Shown here one piece after another: positions 1 to 7,367 of a DNA stretch of 23,846 nt. Origin of the DNA: JAHDHW01 sp964551455 (GTDB lineage Bacteria > Bacteroidota > Bacteroidia > Chitinophagales > Saprospiraceae). Under the pieces are notes generated by a model that was given only the letters and a program-made list of their open reading frames with translations, did no database searches and was not told where the DNA came from. Numbering within the stretch: position 1 is the stretch's first letter; the number at the start of each line of letters is the position of its first letter. The stretch is taken from NCBI GenBank assembly GCA_964551455.1, contig CAZKDA010000055.1, positions 1 through 23,846 on the forward strand. Reading direction: 5' to 3'. Position numbers and translations under genes: made by a program.

Positions 1-88
1 AAGTATGCCCAATTTTCTATCATATTTTTATTTCTTTAATACCGAGAATAGCTGATGGCTTGACCATTTCATTATAAAAATCATTTAT

Positions 89-472
89 ATGAAACCCCGA
101 ATATTGTCGCTGTCCGCTTTGCTTGTTTTTTGTTTTGTGGCTGCTGATCTGTTGGGTGAAAATCATTACCTGTATGCCGGTTTAAAATCAAAAGGATATT
201 TTATCGAAGCGTTGAAATTTCGTTATCTCGAAAATAAAGCACCGGAAACGGTGAAGCTAAAGCTACAGGAATCCATTGCTCTGGACCCGCTTGCATCATA
301 TACCTTCAATGAACTGGGCATGATTTATTTTGATGAAAAAAATTACAACCTCGCCTGTGAAAATTATCAACGCGCCATTCAATTAAACGCATCATGGACA
401 GCTCCGCAGGAAATGTTGAAAACGGCACAGGAAGCGCTCGCTCTGATTGGAAGTAAAAGCAAAAAAGGCTGA
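89..472 (+). CDS. Small exported TPR-repeat protein
   Basis: A 127-residue protein with a hydrophobic N-terminus (about residues 4-22, rich in Leu, Val, Phe and Ala) that reads as a signal peptide or a single membrane anchor. Residues about 70-115 form a tetratricopeptide unit: an Asn-Glu-Leu-Gly helix start, Tyr-Phe, then an Ala-x-x-x-Tyr-x-x-Ala helix followed by a short Leu-Asn-Ala loop. A weaker helical pair covers residues 30-65. TPRs mediate protein-protein contacts; no enzymatic motif is visible. The TPR unit resembles the one in the caspase-family gene 170 bases downstream (both have Tyr-Thr-x-Asn-Glu-x-Gly and a Trp-Thr or Thr-Trp after the second helix), so the two may be related or work together. 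No Shine-Dalgarno is seen, as is normal in Bacteroidota. The C-terminus is Lys-rich. The specific function is unknown; confidence is good that it is a gene. Confidence 0.75.
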   Translation: MKPRILSLSALLVFCFVAADLLGENHYLYAGLKSKGYFIEALKFRYLENKAPETVKLKLQESIALDPLASYTFNELGMIYFDEKNYNLACENYQRAIQLNASWTAPQEMLKTAQEALALIGSKSKKG

Positions 473-553
473 CCCCGTGGGATTTTGTAGTTTTTATTCC
501 GTATTCATTGTAACTTGGAAGCATGAAATTCGCAGATTTATTTTGTGTTATTC

Positions 554-561
554 TAAATTTG
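554..561 (+). promoter_or_regulatory. Possible -7 promoter element
   Basis: TAAATTTG matches the Bacteroidota -7 consensus TAnnTTTG exactly and lies about 80 bases before the signal-peptide ATG at 641. No TTTG or TTG is found at the expected distance upstream, so this is only half a promoter. It could drive the caspase-family locus. Confidence 0.22.
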
Positions 562-727
562 AATACAAACTATCTTACATTTTTAAAAACCGGCAACATG
601 AGGAATAAATCGAGCCATTAGCCCAAAACGCTTTTATACTATGAAGATCGCTAACACTTTTCTCCTTTCGATTTGTTACCTTATTTTTTCTCTATTGATT
701 TTCTCCCATTCGGCTTCTGCCCAATGA

Positions 728-1288
728 ATGATGCTGGATGATGACGGGTCGAAACGTACCCTTGGATTGGTCATTGGCATTTCGGATTACAAGCATTTGA
801 ATGGCCTTCAATTCGCCCACAAGGATGCCGAAGATTTTGCAAATTTTTTAACTGCCAAAGATGGATTAAATCTTCCCAAAGACAATGTTGTTCTTTTTAC
901 AAACGATCAGGCTACCCAAAGCAACGTCATGTACAAGGGATTCAACTGGCTGAATGATGAATTGAATGAAGGGGACGAAGCCTTCATATTTTTTTCAGGG
1001 CATGGCGATATTTCTGATAAAGACGAGATCGATATCCTGAAAACCGGCTACTTGCTCACCCACGAAAGCGAAAAAGACAAATATAAATCTACGGCAGTGC
1101 CGATGGTCTATTTTCTGAAGCAGTTTCATTTAATAGCTAAAAATAAAAAGGCCGTGATCCGGGTCATCATGGATGTATGCCATGCCGGGAGGGATCATCA
1201 ATCTGCTCGAAATGGGCGGACATTTGGATCCGGACAAACAAATCATCATTACTTCCTGCCGTTACGATCAATATTCATGGGAATATGA
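728..1288 (+). CDS. Caspase family protein, N-terminal fragment (p20-like)
   Basis: This is the first open piece of the damaged caspase gene. Residues 11-155 carry the caspase-like fold: a beta-strand opening Leu-Gly-Leu-Val-Ile-Gly-Ile-Ser, an Asp-Ala-Glu-Asp-Phe helix, the His box with catalytic His92 in Phe-Phe-Ser-Gly-His-Gly-Asp, and the Cys box with nucleophile Cys151 in Met-Asp-Val-Cys-His-Ala-Gly. From about base 1190 to 1288 the frame no longer matches the family; the real continuation lies one frame over, so the last 30 or so residues are probably nonsense. It lacks its own signal peptide, because the one encoded in frame at 641-724 is cut off by TGA at 725. If expressed from ATG 728 the product would stay in the cytoplasm and lack the p10 half, so activity is doubtful. 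Confidence 0.6.
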   Translation: MMLDDDGSKRTLGLVIGISDYKHLNGLQFAHKDAEDFANFLTAKDGLNLPKDNVVLFTNDQATQSNVMYKGFNWLNDELNEGDEAFIFFSGHGDISDKDEIDILKTGYLLTHESEKDKYKSTAVPMVYFLKQFHLIAKNKKAVIRVIMDVCHAGRDHQSARNGRTFGSGQTNHHYFLPLRSIFMGI

Positions 1289-2576
1289 AGCATTGCAAAA
1301 CGGTTGTTTCAGCTATTTTTTCCTGCAAGGGCTGAAGGGAGCGGCTGACCTGGATGGAAACAAGGAAATTACCCTGAAAGAGCTTGAAAAATATTCCATG
1401 GAAAACGTTGAAAGATATGTAAAACAACGGAATAACACTTACCAGTTTCCCGAATTCAAAGGGTATTACTCGCACCGGATGGCGGATGTGGACGGACGGT
1501 ACCAGCCAACCGACATTGCTGCCTATACATTAAATGAAATGGGGAATAGATATTTTGCAAAAGGAGAATTGGAAACCGCGCTGGAATATTACCAGAAAGC
1601 AAACAGGGTTTCTCCCACCTGGGGCAGGAATATTATAAAGACCAACAAAAGCATACAGCAAAAACAGGCCGCTCAACAATTGTTTGCTACAAAATCTCCT
1701 TACAATGCTATTCCAAATTCCTATGAAATAGTAGCGGAGAATAGTTCATCTTCCAATGGTTCCGTCATTGTTTCCGGGAATATGGAAGAAAATGTTTTCC
1801 ATATTCAGTTGGCAGCAGCCAGCCAGGTAAACCGGGGAGAATTTAAAACAGTAGAGGATTTAGGCCCGATCAATCCCAAATTCAATCCGGAGAAGAACCT
1901 GATCAATACTTGGCTCGGACCATTCGACTCTGTGGAGGAAGCGAAAACAAAACTGAAAAAAGCCAAAGAAAGAGGCTTTAAGGATGCCTTTTTGGTAGAA
2001 ACTCCGAGAGATTCCAGTTTCCAAAAAAAGCTGGATGAAAAAAAAGCGGTGCTGAAAAAAGAGTTGGCGGCTGCCATGCCGTACCAAGTGCGGATCGCCT
2101 CCGTCAAAGCTTTCAATAAAGCGGAATACACCCGGCTCGAAAAAATAGGAAGTATAGAAGTGGATACGGCGATCGTAAATGGAAAAACTTTCTTACGGGT
2201 ATTGATGCGATTTAATTTGAAGGAGGAAGCGACCGTTGCCCTGCAAAAAGTCAAAAAGGAAGGTTTCGCAGATGCGTATATTTTCGAAAACCAGGCACAG
2301 GCTTTAGAAAGCAAAACTCCAGGAGATTTGCCATCGAGTTATGAATCAACAAATGCAAATCCGGCGATTTATAAAATCAGGGTAGCCACCGTTTCCAAAT
2401 TGGTTGAAAACCAGTTTTCCAATCTGGAAAGTTTAGGCCATATCTATATGGACGTTCTTCATGACAGAGGCCTGATCCGGGTTTCGCTGGGGGATTATCC
2501 AACCAAGGCAAAAGCCCTGGAAGTATTGGATAAAGTGAAAAAGCTGGGGTATAAAGATGCGTTTATCCAAAAATGA
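1173..2576 (+). CDS. Caspase family protein, C-terminal fragment with TPR and three SPOR-like repeats
   Basis: This is the second open piece of the damaged caspase gene; true homology starts near base 1188, and the ATG at 1173 is an accident of the shifted frame. In order: the p10-like end of the caspase domain (about residues 20-100, with Ile-Thr-Ser-Cys-Arg and a Phe-Ser-Tyr-Phe-Phe strand), an acidic Asp-Leu-Asp-Gly-Asn loop followed by a helical part, one TPR unit (residues about 116-150), a Ser-rich linker, then three SPOR-like repeats (about 207-280, 304-375, 400-467). Each repeat opens with a Tyr-x-Ile/Val-Arg-Ile/Val-Ala type strand (the first with His-Ile-Gln-Leu-Ala) and ends in a Gly-Phe/Tyr-x-Asp-Ala strand. 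SPOR domains of known proteins bind denuded peptidoglycan glycan strands, which would place an intact protein in the periplasm. Without the upstream half this fragment has no catalytic Cys or signal peptide. Confidence 0.6.
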   Translation: MYAMPGGIINLLEMGGHLDPDKQIIITSCRYDQYSWEYEALQNGCFSYFFLQGLKGAADLDGNKEITLKELEKYSMENVERYVKQRNNTYQFPEFKGYYSHRMADVDGRYQPTDIAAYTLNEMGNRYFAKGELETALEYYQKANRVSPTWGRNIIKTNKSIQQKQAAQQLFATKSPYNAIPNSYEIVAENSSSSNGSVIVSGNMEENVFHIQLAAASQVNRGEFKTVEDLGPINPKFNPEKNLINTWLGPFDSVEEAKTKLKKAKERGFKDAFLVETPRDSSFQKKLDEKKAVLKKELAAAMPYQVRIASVKAFNKAEYTRLEKIGSIEVDTAIVNGKTFLRVLMRFNLKEEATVALQKVKKEGFADAYIFENQAQALESKTPGDLPSSYESTNANPAIYKIRVATVSKLVENQFSNLESLGHIYMDVLHDRGLIRVSLGDYPTKAKALEVLDKVKKLGYKDAFIQK

Positions 2577-2724
2577 GTTTTTTCAAAATTGATTAGGGCT
2601 GGGAATTTGTGCGACCAACCTTTTCTTCGATTGGAACTTCTAACGAACTGTGTCTCCACCAGGTCAATATAAAATTCCGTTTAAAAACCTTCCCACACTT
2701 GGTAGAATTTCAATTCCAGACCCC

Positions 2725-2739
2725 GACCGCAACGCGGTC
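2725..2739. repeat. Short palindrome, REP-like
   Basis: A perfect 6-base inverted repeat, GACCGC and GCGGTC, around a three-base AAC loop, set in otherwise AT-rich intergenic DNA. It lies far from the stop codon at 2576 and has no T-run after it, so it does not look like a terminator. Confidence 0.4.
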
Positions 2740-2778
2740 AAACTACGTTAACCTTTAGTATTTGGAGGAAGAATCAAA

Positions 2779-2819
2779 CCCGCTTTAATCAAAAACTATT
2801 AGCATTTAACTAAAGCGGG
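2779..2819. repeat. Nine-base inverted repeat with 23-base loop
   Basis: CCCGCTTTA at 2779-2787 pairs perfectly with TAAAGCGGG at 2811-2819. It lies between two convergent genes, with an A-run just downstream on the plus strand, which reads as a T-run on the minus strand but upstream of no minus gene end. It may be part of a non-autonomous repeat element rather than a terminator. Confidence 0.4.
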
Positions 2820-2856
2820 ATCGCACAAAAAAACAAATATTTGACTATAAGGCTTT

Positions 2857-2933
2857 GCCCTGAAAGGGCATCAGCAAAAAGAAAGGGCATCGCCCTTTAT
2901 TACAAAACACCGAAAATCAAGCCCTGAAAGGGC
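2857..2933. repeat. Three GGGC/GCCC palindromes in 77 bases
   Basis: Three hairpin units: GCCCT-GAA-AGGGC at 2857-2869, AAAGGGC-ATC-GCCCTTT at 2882-2898, and an identical GCCCT-GAA-AGGGC at 2921-2933. The first and third are copies of each other. The group lies 30 to 106 bases past the stop codon of the minus-strand carboxypeptidase gene (2963), so it may act as a 3' hairpin for that transcript, or be a REP-type element. It lies in the 386-base gap 2577-2962, which has no credible gene. Confidence 0.45.
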
Positions 2934-2962
2934 GCAAGAAATTTTCAACTCCATAATTCACA

Positions 2963-4009
2963 TCAAATCACTGCGCTTTCGAGCAAAGCAACAGTTTGCG
3001 TTCCAGCATCCAGTGCAGCGTCTATACCGATGGGAAAAGTAAACTGATGGTTGATATGACCAAAGGAAAGTCCGTAAACCACGGGAATACCCAGATTGCC
3101 GAGACGGTCTTCGAAAGTTTCCATCAAAGACAGTGAATCCGTACCTAACTTAGCTTCACAGTCGTCGAAAACACCCAGGGCTATACCTGCGGCTTCCGCG
3201 AGACGGCAAGACTGCAAAAGCTGCGTAAGCATGCGGTCGATGCGATAAGGCTGTTCGCCGATATCTTCCAGAAGGACAATCTTATCCTTTGCATCCAGTT
3301 GATATTTGGTTCCGGCCAAAGCGGCAAGCAGCGCGAGGTTTCCGCCGGCGATCCGTCCGCTGGCCTTACCGGGAGTTATGATTTTGGTCTGAAAAGCGGG
3401 GTTGTCTTTCTCATCATTTTCAGGAGCAATACGGATATGAAGTGGAATTTCAGGTTCCATCAAAACCGCCTGAAAATGTTTGATCGTATATTCGGTAAGC
3501 TCGGAAGCGGCCACCGGCCCATGAAATCCAATGAGTCCGGTTTTGAGAAAAACAGCCTGCAAAAGCGCGGTCACATCGCTGTACCCGATCAATGCTTTGG
3601 GGTTATTGCGGATCAGGTCATAGTCGATTTCCGGCAGCAGCCGGGTACAACCGTAACCACCGCGGATACACCAGATCCCGTCGATCTTCGGGTTCTCAAA
3701 CATAAAGTGCAGGTCAGCCAGTCGCTGTTCATCCGTGCCTGCGAGGTAACCCTTTTTAGCCAGGATGTTTTTGGTGTGGTGAACGCGGAAGCCAAGCGTT
3801 TCAAGGTTGTTGACCGCTTTGCTCAATTTTTCTTCCGACACCGGGCTTCCGGGAGTTATCAATCCTATGGTGTCGCCTTTTTTCAATCTCTTCGGTTTGA
3901 TGCTTTTTTTTGCCATATTTGAATTTTGTAAAAACGAGCTTGACGAAAAAACGAAGCCTGCGACGGCTAAACCGTTGGCTAAATATTTAGAAAATGATCT
4001 GCGGTTCAC
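2963..4009 (-). CDS. LD-carboxypeptidase, peptidase family S66 (muramoyltetrapeptide carboxypeptidase-like), Tat-exported
   Basis: The 348-residue protein is of the usual S66 length plus an export signal. Family members trim the terminal D-Ala from tetrapeptides in murein recycling. The Ser-Glu-His triad is visible: Ser144 in Ile-Gly-Tyr-Ser-Asp, Glu248 in Leu-Leu-Glu-Asp-Ile-Gly-Glu, His318 in Gly-His-Ile-Asn-His; spacing (104 and 70) is close to that in characterised LdcA. The N-terminal domain begins Lys-Lys-Gly-Asp-Thr-Ile-Gly-Leu and contains the Arg-Gly-Gly-Tyr-Gly motif at 116-120. The start is GTG at 4009; an in-frame TAA two codons upstream rules out anything longer, and only this start includes Asn-Arg-Arg-Ser-Phe-Ser-Lys (residues 2-8), a twin-arginine motif before a hydrophobic stretch, implying export through Tat. 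The next internal start, ATG at 3916, would give a cytoplasmic form. It is transcribed alone, divergent from the CAP lipoprotein gene. Confidence 0.9.
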   Translation of the reverse strand: MNRRSFSKYLANGLAVAGFVFSSSSFLQNSNMAKKSIKPKRLKKGDTIGLITPGSPVSEEKLSKAVNNLETLGFRVHHTKNILAKKGYLAGTDEQRLADLHFMFENPKIDGIWCIRGGYGCTRLLPEIDYDLIRNNPKALIGYSDVTALLQAVFLKTGLIGFHGPVAASELTEYTIKHFQAVLMEPEIPLHIRIAPENDEKDNPAFQTKIITPGKASGRIAGGNLALLAALAGTKYQLDAKDKIVLLEDIGEQPYRIDRMLTQLLQSCRLAEAAGIALGVFDDCEAKLGTDSLSLMETFEDRLGNLGIPVVYGLSFGHINHQFTFPIGIDAALDAGTQTVALLESAVI

Positions 4010-4056
4010 TTTTTATATGATCTTGGATTTCGGTGCGCAAAGCAAAATTAGGATAG

Positions 4057-4087
4057 TTTCACTAAAAAACAGATTTTCATAATTTTG
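4057..4087 (+). promoter_or_regulatory. Candidate Bacteroidota-type promoter
   Basis: TAATTTTG at 4080-4087 is an exact TAnnTTTG -7 element, and TTTC at 4057-4060, exactly 19 bases before it, matches the TTTG -33 element at three of four positions. It would start transcription near 4093, about 100 bases before the CAP lipoprotein gene. It lies in the 182-base divergent gap between that gene and the carboxypeptidase gene. Confidence 0.4.
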
Positions 4088-4191
4088 ATATTTATTCTTC
4101 ATTCAATCCGGGTGTTATTGCCATGATATTGACCGGCATTCGGTATATTAGAGTTCAATTTAGTTTTTAACAACTGCCAACCGATTTATTG

Positions 4192-5700
4192 ATGAAAACC
4201 TCATTGCGTTTATTTTTTTTGTTGATCTTCCTTTATGCCTGCGATTCGGCTGAAAAAGCCAGAACCGCCGAAGCTAAACCACGTTCCAGGGAGATATCGA
4301 AAACTCCTTCGCCCCATGACTCCATCCCTGCTGAATACAGTATAACGGACTCAATCCCCGCAGCGGATTCGCTTGCTGCCATCGAACCCAAAAACCCTTT
4401 GGAATACATGGCCATCGAAGAAAAGGGCATGATCGATGAGATCAATTTGCTGAGAGGTGATCCGCAGGCTTATACGCGGTTTATCGATGAATATATCCAC
4501 GTCATCGTGAATGACCCCGCGCAGGACAACGAGGTAAAACGCACCACAATGACCGCTGCCACGGAGTTGATCGCGGAATTGAGCACGATGGAACCCCTTC
4601 CCTCGCTCAGGCCGCATTACCGCCTTTACCAGGTAGCAAAACTTCATGCCCAGGATATGAAAAGCATGAAAAAAATTGCATCGATCAGTAGCGACGGCGC
4701 TCATCCCTTCCAGCGGATATACGACGGCGCCGGGCTGAACGGCAGTGAAAACCTGATCGAAGGTAAATCTTCGGTTCGCGAATCGATCATTTCCCTGTTG
4801 ATCGGGAGCAGCGGGGCTAATCGTTTTCAGAAGCAAAACCTGCTGAACCCCGACTGGGAATTTATCACCTGCTACGAAGCCGGAACCATAGGTGAATCAA
4901 AAAATATCTGGGTGCAGTTGTTTGGCATCACCATGGAACTTGAAGAGGAAGATGTAGAAATGGAAGCGGATGACATGGAAATTGAAGAAGCTGATATTGC
5001 AGTTGAAATTGAAGAAGAACCTGCAATTTTGGAAGAACCCGAAGTAACCGAGGTAGCCCCGGTGGCCGAACCGGCGATTGAACCGGAACCGGCTGTGAAA
5101 GAGCCGGCGTTTGATTTTTCTTTTATGACGCCTGAGGAAAAAGAAATGATCGAAGAGATCAACCGGCTTCGTTCCAACCCGGAGGGATATATCCCTTTTT
5201 TAGAGGCATACGCGGCAAAATATGAATCGCAATACCGTGGCGATGAGGATTTCGGCATTGCCGTAAATGAACTGAAAGAACAATTGAAAAACATGCAACC
5301 CTTGTCGCAGCTTCGTCCGCATCAGGCGCTGTACAATGTGGCGAAGTCACATGGCCTGGATAATAAAACCAATAACAAATTTGAACACATCGGATCTGAT
5401 GGATCTGACCCTTTCGAGCGGGTAAAGCGCTCCGGCTTGAAGAACTTCATTGACGATAAGGGCTTTTTCGCGCCCAATGAAAATCTGGTCGGAGGAGAAA
5501 ATACGCCACGGGAATCGGTCGTCGCGCTCCTGATCGATGCAGGCGTCAAGAGCCGTGGACACCGGAAAGCGCTGCTCAATCCCAAATGGAAATACGTAGC
5601 ATGTTACAAGATCGGCAGGATTGAAAATATCGCCGAGTTGAAAGGACAGGTCAGTGACGACATGAACAACTGCTGGGTTCAGCTCTTTGCATTGGATTGA
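4192..5700 (+). CDS. Lipoprotein with two CAP/SCP (YkwD-like) domains
   Basis: I chose ATG 4192 (502 residues) over the in-frame TTG one codon before. The N-terminus has a hydrophobic stretch ending in a lipobox, Leu-Tyr-Ala-Cys with Cys17, so the protein is lipid-anchored. A Ser/Pro/Ala linker follows, then two CAP domains (about 72-247 and 310-502) joined by a very acidic Glu-rich segment (about 248-308, Glu-Pro-rich at its end). Domain 2 keeps the residues expected for the CAP cavity: His387, His399, Glu430 and His457 in Gly-His-Arg, before Leu-Leu-Asn-Pro. Domain 1 keeps His152 and Glu186, but Ser164 and Gln213 replace the equivalents of His399 and His457. Both domains end with a Trp-Val-Gln-Leu-Phe strand. 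Bacterial CAP proteins have no agreed general function; roles in sterol or lipid binding, proteolysis and surface interactions have been proposed for the superfamily. The substrate is unknown. Confidence 0.85.
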   Translation: MKTSLRLFFLLIFLYACDSAEKARTAEAKPRSREISKTPSPHDSIPAEYSITDSIPAADSLAAIEPKNPLEYMAIEEKGMIDEINLLRGDPQAYTRFIDEYIHVIVNDPAQDNEVKRTTMTAATELIAELSTMEPLPSLRPHYRLYQVAKLHAQDMKSMKKIASISSDGAHPFQRIYDGAGLNGSENLIEGKSSVRESIISLLIGSSGANRFQKQNLLNPDWEFITCYEAGTIGESKNIWVQLFGITMELEEEDVEMEADDMEIEEADIAVEIEEEPAILEEPEVTEVAPVAEPAIEPEPAVKEPAFDFSFMTPEEKEMIEEINRLRSNPEGYIPFLEAYAAKYESQYRGDEDFGIAVNELKEQLKNMQPLSQLRPHQALYNVAKSHGLDNKTNNKFEHIGSDGSDPFERVKRSGLKNFIDDKGFFAPNENLVGGENTPRESVVALLIDAGVKSRGHRKALLNPKWKYVACYKIGRIENIAELKGQVSDDMNNCWVQLFALD

Positions 5701-6248
5701 TCGCCAGCGATGTCATTGTTTTGTAAACTTCAACAAATTGTCGCCATCCGGGAAGTTGCTCACCCCACGCAACTAACTTCTCAAAACGGGGCAATCTTTT
5801 TGATTTTTAATGGTTTTAACATGCCAATTTATTGGGATTTGTTAGCAGTGAATTTCAATTGAAAATTTGGATTTTGTTTAAAAAATGTGGATAATTGTGT
5901 ATTGAAACCGTGTGAATAAATCTTTTTATTATATGCAGAAATTAGTTTCATTGCATATCTTTACAATAAATTGATTTAAAAAAAGCCTCCTGTATAATTC
6001 ACCAATAACTGTTGAGAACAAACATTCCTCCGATTCCTGGATATTATAAGTCTATTTGAACAATAATAATTGAGCATACCGATCAAAGGCATTTTGAATA
6101 GGTGGTGAGAATTGGACTCAATATTATGATTTTATTTGAATCCCCCATTTTAGTTGATACACGACACCGTATATAACTTGCCTCGCAAATAGCGTGGTTT
6201 ATTGTGTGAACAAGTATAAAACAAACACTTAGTTTTAAAACCTGGACT
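5701..6248. other. 548-base AT-rich intergenic region before the T9SS cassette
   Basis: No convincing gene is present. The region is AT-rich with several A and T runs. I found no exact TAnnTTTG element at a proper distance from a TTTG; partial matches (TATCTTTA near 5956, TAGTTTTA near 6230) have no partner. No hairpin plus T-run follows the stop codon at 5700. Its size suggests that it holds the promoter and regulation of the cassette beginning at 6249. Confidence 0.5.
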
Positions 6249-7334
6249 ATGAACTTCTTGAAAGCTACACTGCTCCGCAGATATTTTTATCTGTTTGTAT
6301 TCCTCTCTTCGGTATCCTCGGTATTTGCGCAGGATATACATTTTTCACAATTTTTCAATGCCCCATTTCAGCGAAGCCCCGCATTGACCGGCGTGTTTGA
6401 CGGCGATATGCGTTTCGCCCTCAATTATCGATCACAATGGTACGACGTGCCGATCACCTACCGCACCGCTTACGGCGGCTTCGACAAACGCTTCCACCGC
6501 AAAGATGGTAGCGCCAATTTTTTTAGCTTGGGCATTGTTTTTAACTACGACCACGCCGGCGATTCAAAGCTGAGCAATTTGCAACTCGGTCTCAATGGCT
6601 CTTACACCCACAAGCTGACCTCCAACCAGTTTTTGACCGCCGGTTTACAAGTTGCAGGTTATCAACGGGCTTTCAGCGACGAAGACCTGCGGTTCGACGA
6701 TCAATTCAATGGTAAATTCTACGACCCGGCACTCCCCAATAATGAATCTTTTGACAATAAATCCATCCTTTACGGCGACTTTTCCGCTGGCCTCAACTGG
6801 CACTTCAAAAGCGATAAGGATAAAACCCGGAGCAACGGTTCGCACCGCAAATCCAGAACCAACATAAACTTCGGCGCTGGGGTGTTCCACATCAACCAGC
6901 CCAAACGAAATTTTTACGACGAAGATGATTTCAGATACCCCATCCGCTTCAATGTTTATGGCATGGGAATCTTCGAGGTCGCACAACGTATGGACCTCAT
7001 GGTGAATGCCGTGGGGCAATATCAATCCCCTTACAGAGAGCATGTACTCAACGGCGGTTTGAAATTCCATTTCAATAACCTGCTCACCCAGGAATGGGCG
7101 ATGGGCGTTGGATTTGGCTATCGTTTTAATAATGGTTTTAACAACGGCGACGCCCTGATCCCTTATTTCCAATTGAACATCAATGGCTGGCAATTCGGCC
7201 TGAGCTATGATCTGAACATCTCAGCCTTCGATGTTGCAACCGGTGGATTGGGCGGTCCTGAATTTTCATTGATCTACATTTTCAAAAAAGCAATTGCACA
7301 TCCGATCTGTCCGACGTGCCCGACTTATTTATAA
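6249..7334 (+). CDS. PorP/SprF family type IX secretion system outer-membrane protein
   Basis: A 361-residue protein with a signal peptide (hydrophobic residues about 12-26, cleavage near Ala27-Gln28) followed at once by the family signature: Asp-Ile-His-Phe-Ser-Gln-Phe-Phe-Asn-Ala-Pro at 29-39, then Ser-Pro-Ala-Leu-Thr-Gly, and Asn-Tyr-Arg-Ser-Gln-Trp. The remainder alternates aromatic and small residues in strands, with Gly-rich turns, consistent with a 14-stranded barrel of the family, and ends Phe-Ser-Leu-Ile-Tyr-Ile-Phe-Lys-Lys. Length is typical. In Flavobacterium johnsoniae SprF is needed to secrete the adhesin SprB, and cargo with type B sorting domains usually has a PorP/SprF partner encoded nearby. 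It is first in a tight unit with a PorE-like gene (33 bases downstream) and a type B adhesin, so I infer it serves that adhesin. The C-terminal Cys-Pro-Thr-Cys-Pro-Thr tail is unusual for a barrel end. Confidence 0.9.
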   Translation: MNFLKATLLRRYFYLFVFLSSVSSVFAQDIHFSQFFNAPFQRSPALTGVFDGDMRFALNYRSQWYDVPITYRTAYGGFDKRFHRKDGSANFFSLGIVFNYDHAGDSKLSNLQLGLNGSYTHKLTSNQFLTAGLQVAGYQRAFSDEDLRFDDQFNGKFYDPALPNNESFDNKSILYGDFSAGLNWHFKSDKDKTRSNGSHRKSRTNINFGAGVFHINQPKRNFYDEDDFRYPIRFNVYGMGIFEVAQRMDLMVNAVGQYQSPYREHVLNGGLKFHFNNLLTQEWAMGVGFGYRFNNGFNNGDALIPYFQLNINGWQFGLSYDLNISAFDVATGGLGGPEFSLIYIFKKAIAHPICPTCPTYL

Positions 7335-7367
7335 TTTGAAAACAGTAAAAAAGAAAATTAAAAAATT

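Larger units (their letters stand above)
641..2576 (+). pseudogene. Caspase (C14)-TPR-SPOR-like protein, interrupted by stop and frameshift
   Basis: Reading across the lesions gives one exported protein. Codons 641-724 encode a 28-residue signal peptide (hydrophobic core, Ser-Ala-Ser-Ala-Gln cleavage site). TGA at 725-727 stops translation exactly there. The same frame continues at ATG 728 with a caspase-like p20 domain: catalytic His in Ser-Gly-His-Gly near 1003, catalytic Cys in Asp-Val-Cys-His-Ala-Gly at 1178-1180. At the G-rich run 1187-1193 the frame moves by one base, and coding continues to 2576 with the p10 part (Ile-Thr-Ser-Cys-Arg near 1250), a TPR unit (about 1520-1620) and three SPOR-like repeats of about 75 residues (about 1791-2010, 2082-2295, 2370-2573). 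Joining the frames by dropping one G restores a continuous domain. Related Bacteroidota proteins combine a caspase domain with repeats in the envelope. Two lesions argue for decay or assembly error; the otherwise intact coding suggests it is recent. Reinitiation at TGA-ATG-ATG could still give an unexported product. Confidence 0.7.

Noticed and set aside
725..727. TGA read as selenocysteine in the caspase gene
   Set aside because: The position is the signal-peptide cleavage region, where no Sec or Cys is expected, and no SECIS-like hairpin stands out just downstream.
1187..1193. Programmed frameshift at GGGAGGG
   Set aside because: No classical heptameric slippery site or clear stimulating hairpin is visible, and a second lesion upstream makes decay or error the simpler reading; kept only as a minor alternative.
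3299..3922. 207-codon open frame on the plus strand across the carboxypeptidase gene
   Set aside because: It is antisense to a gene with clear family motifs and a full triad; its own translation shows no recognisable domain or signal.
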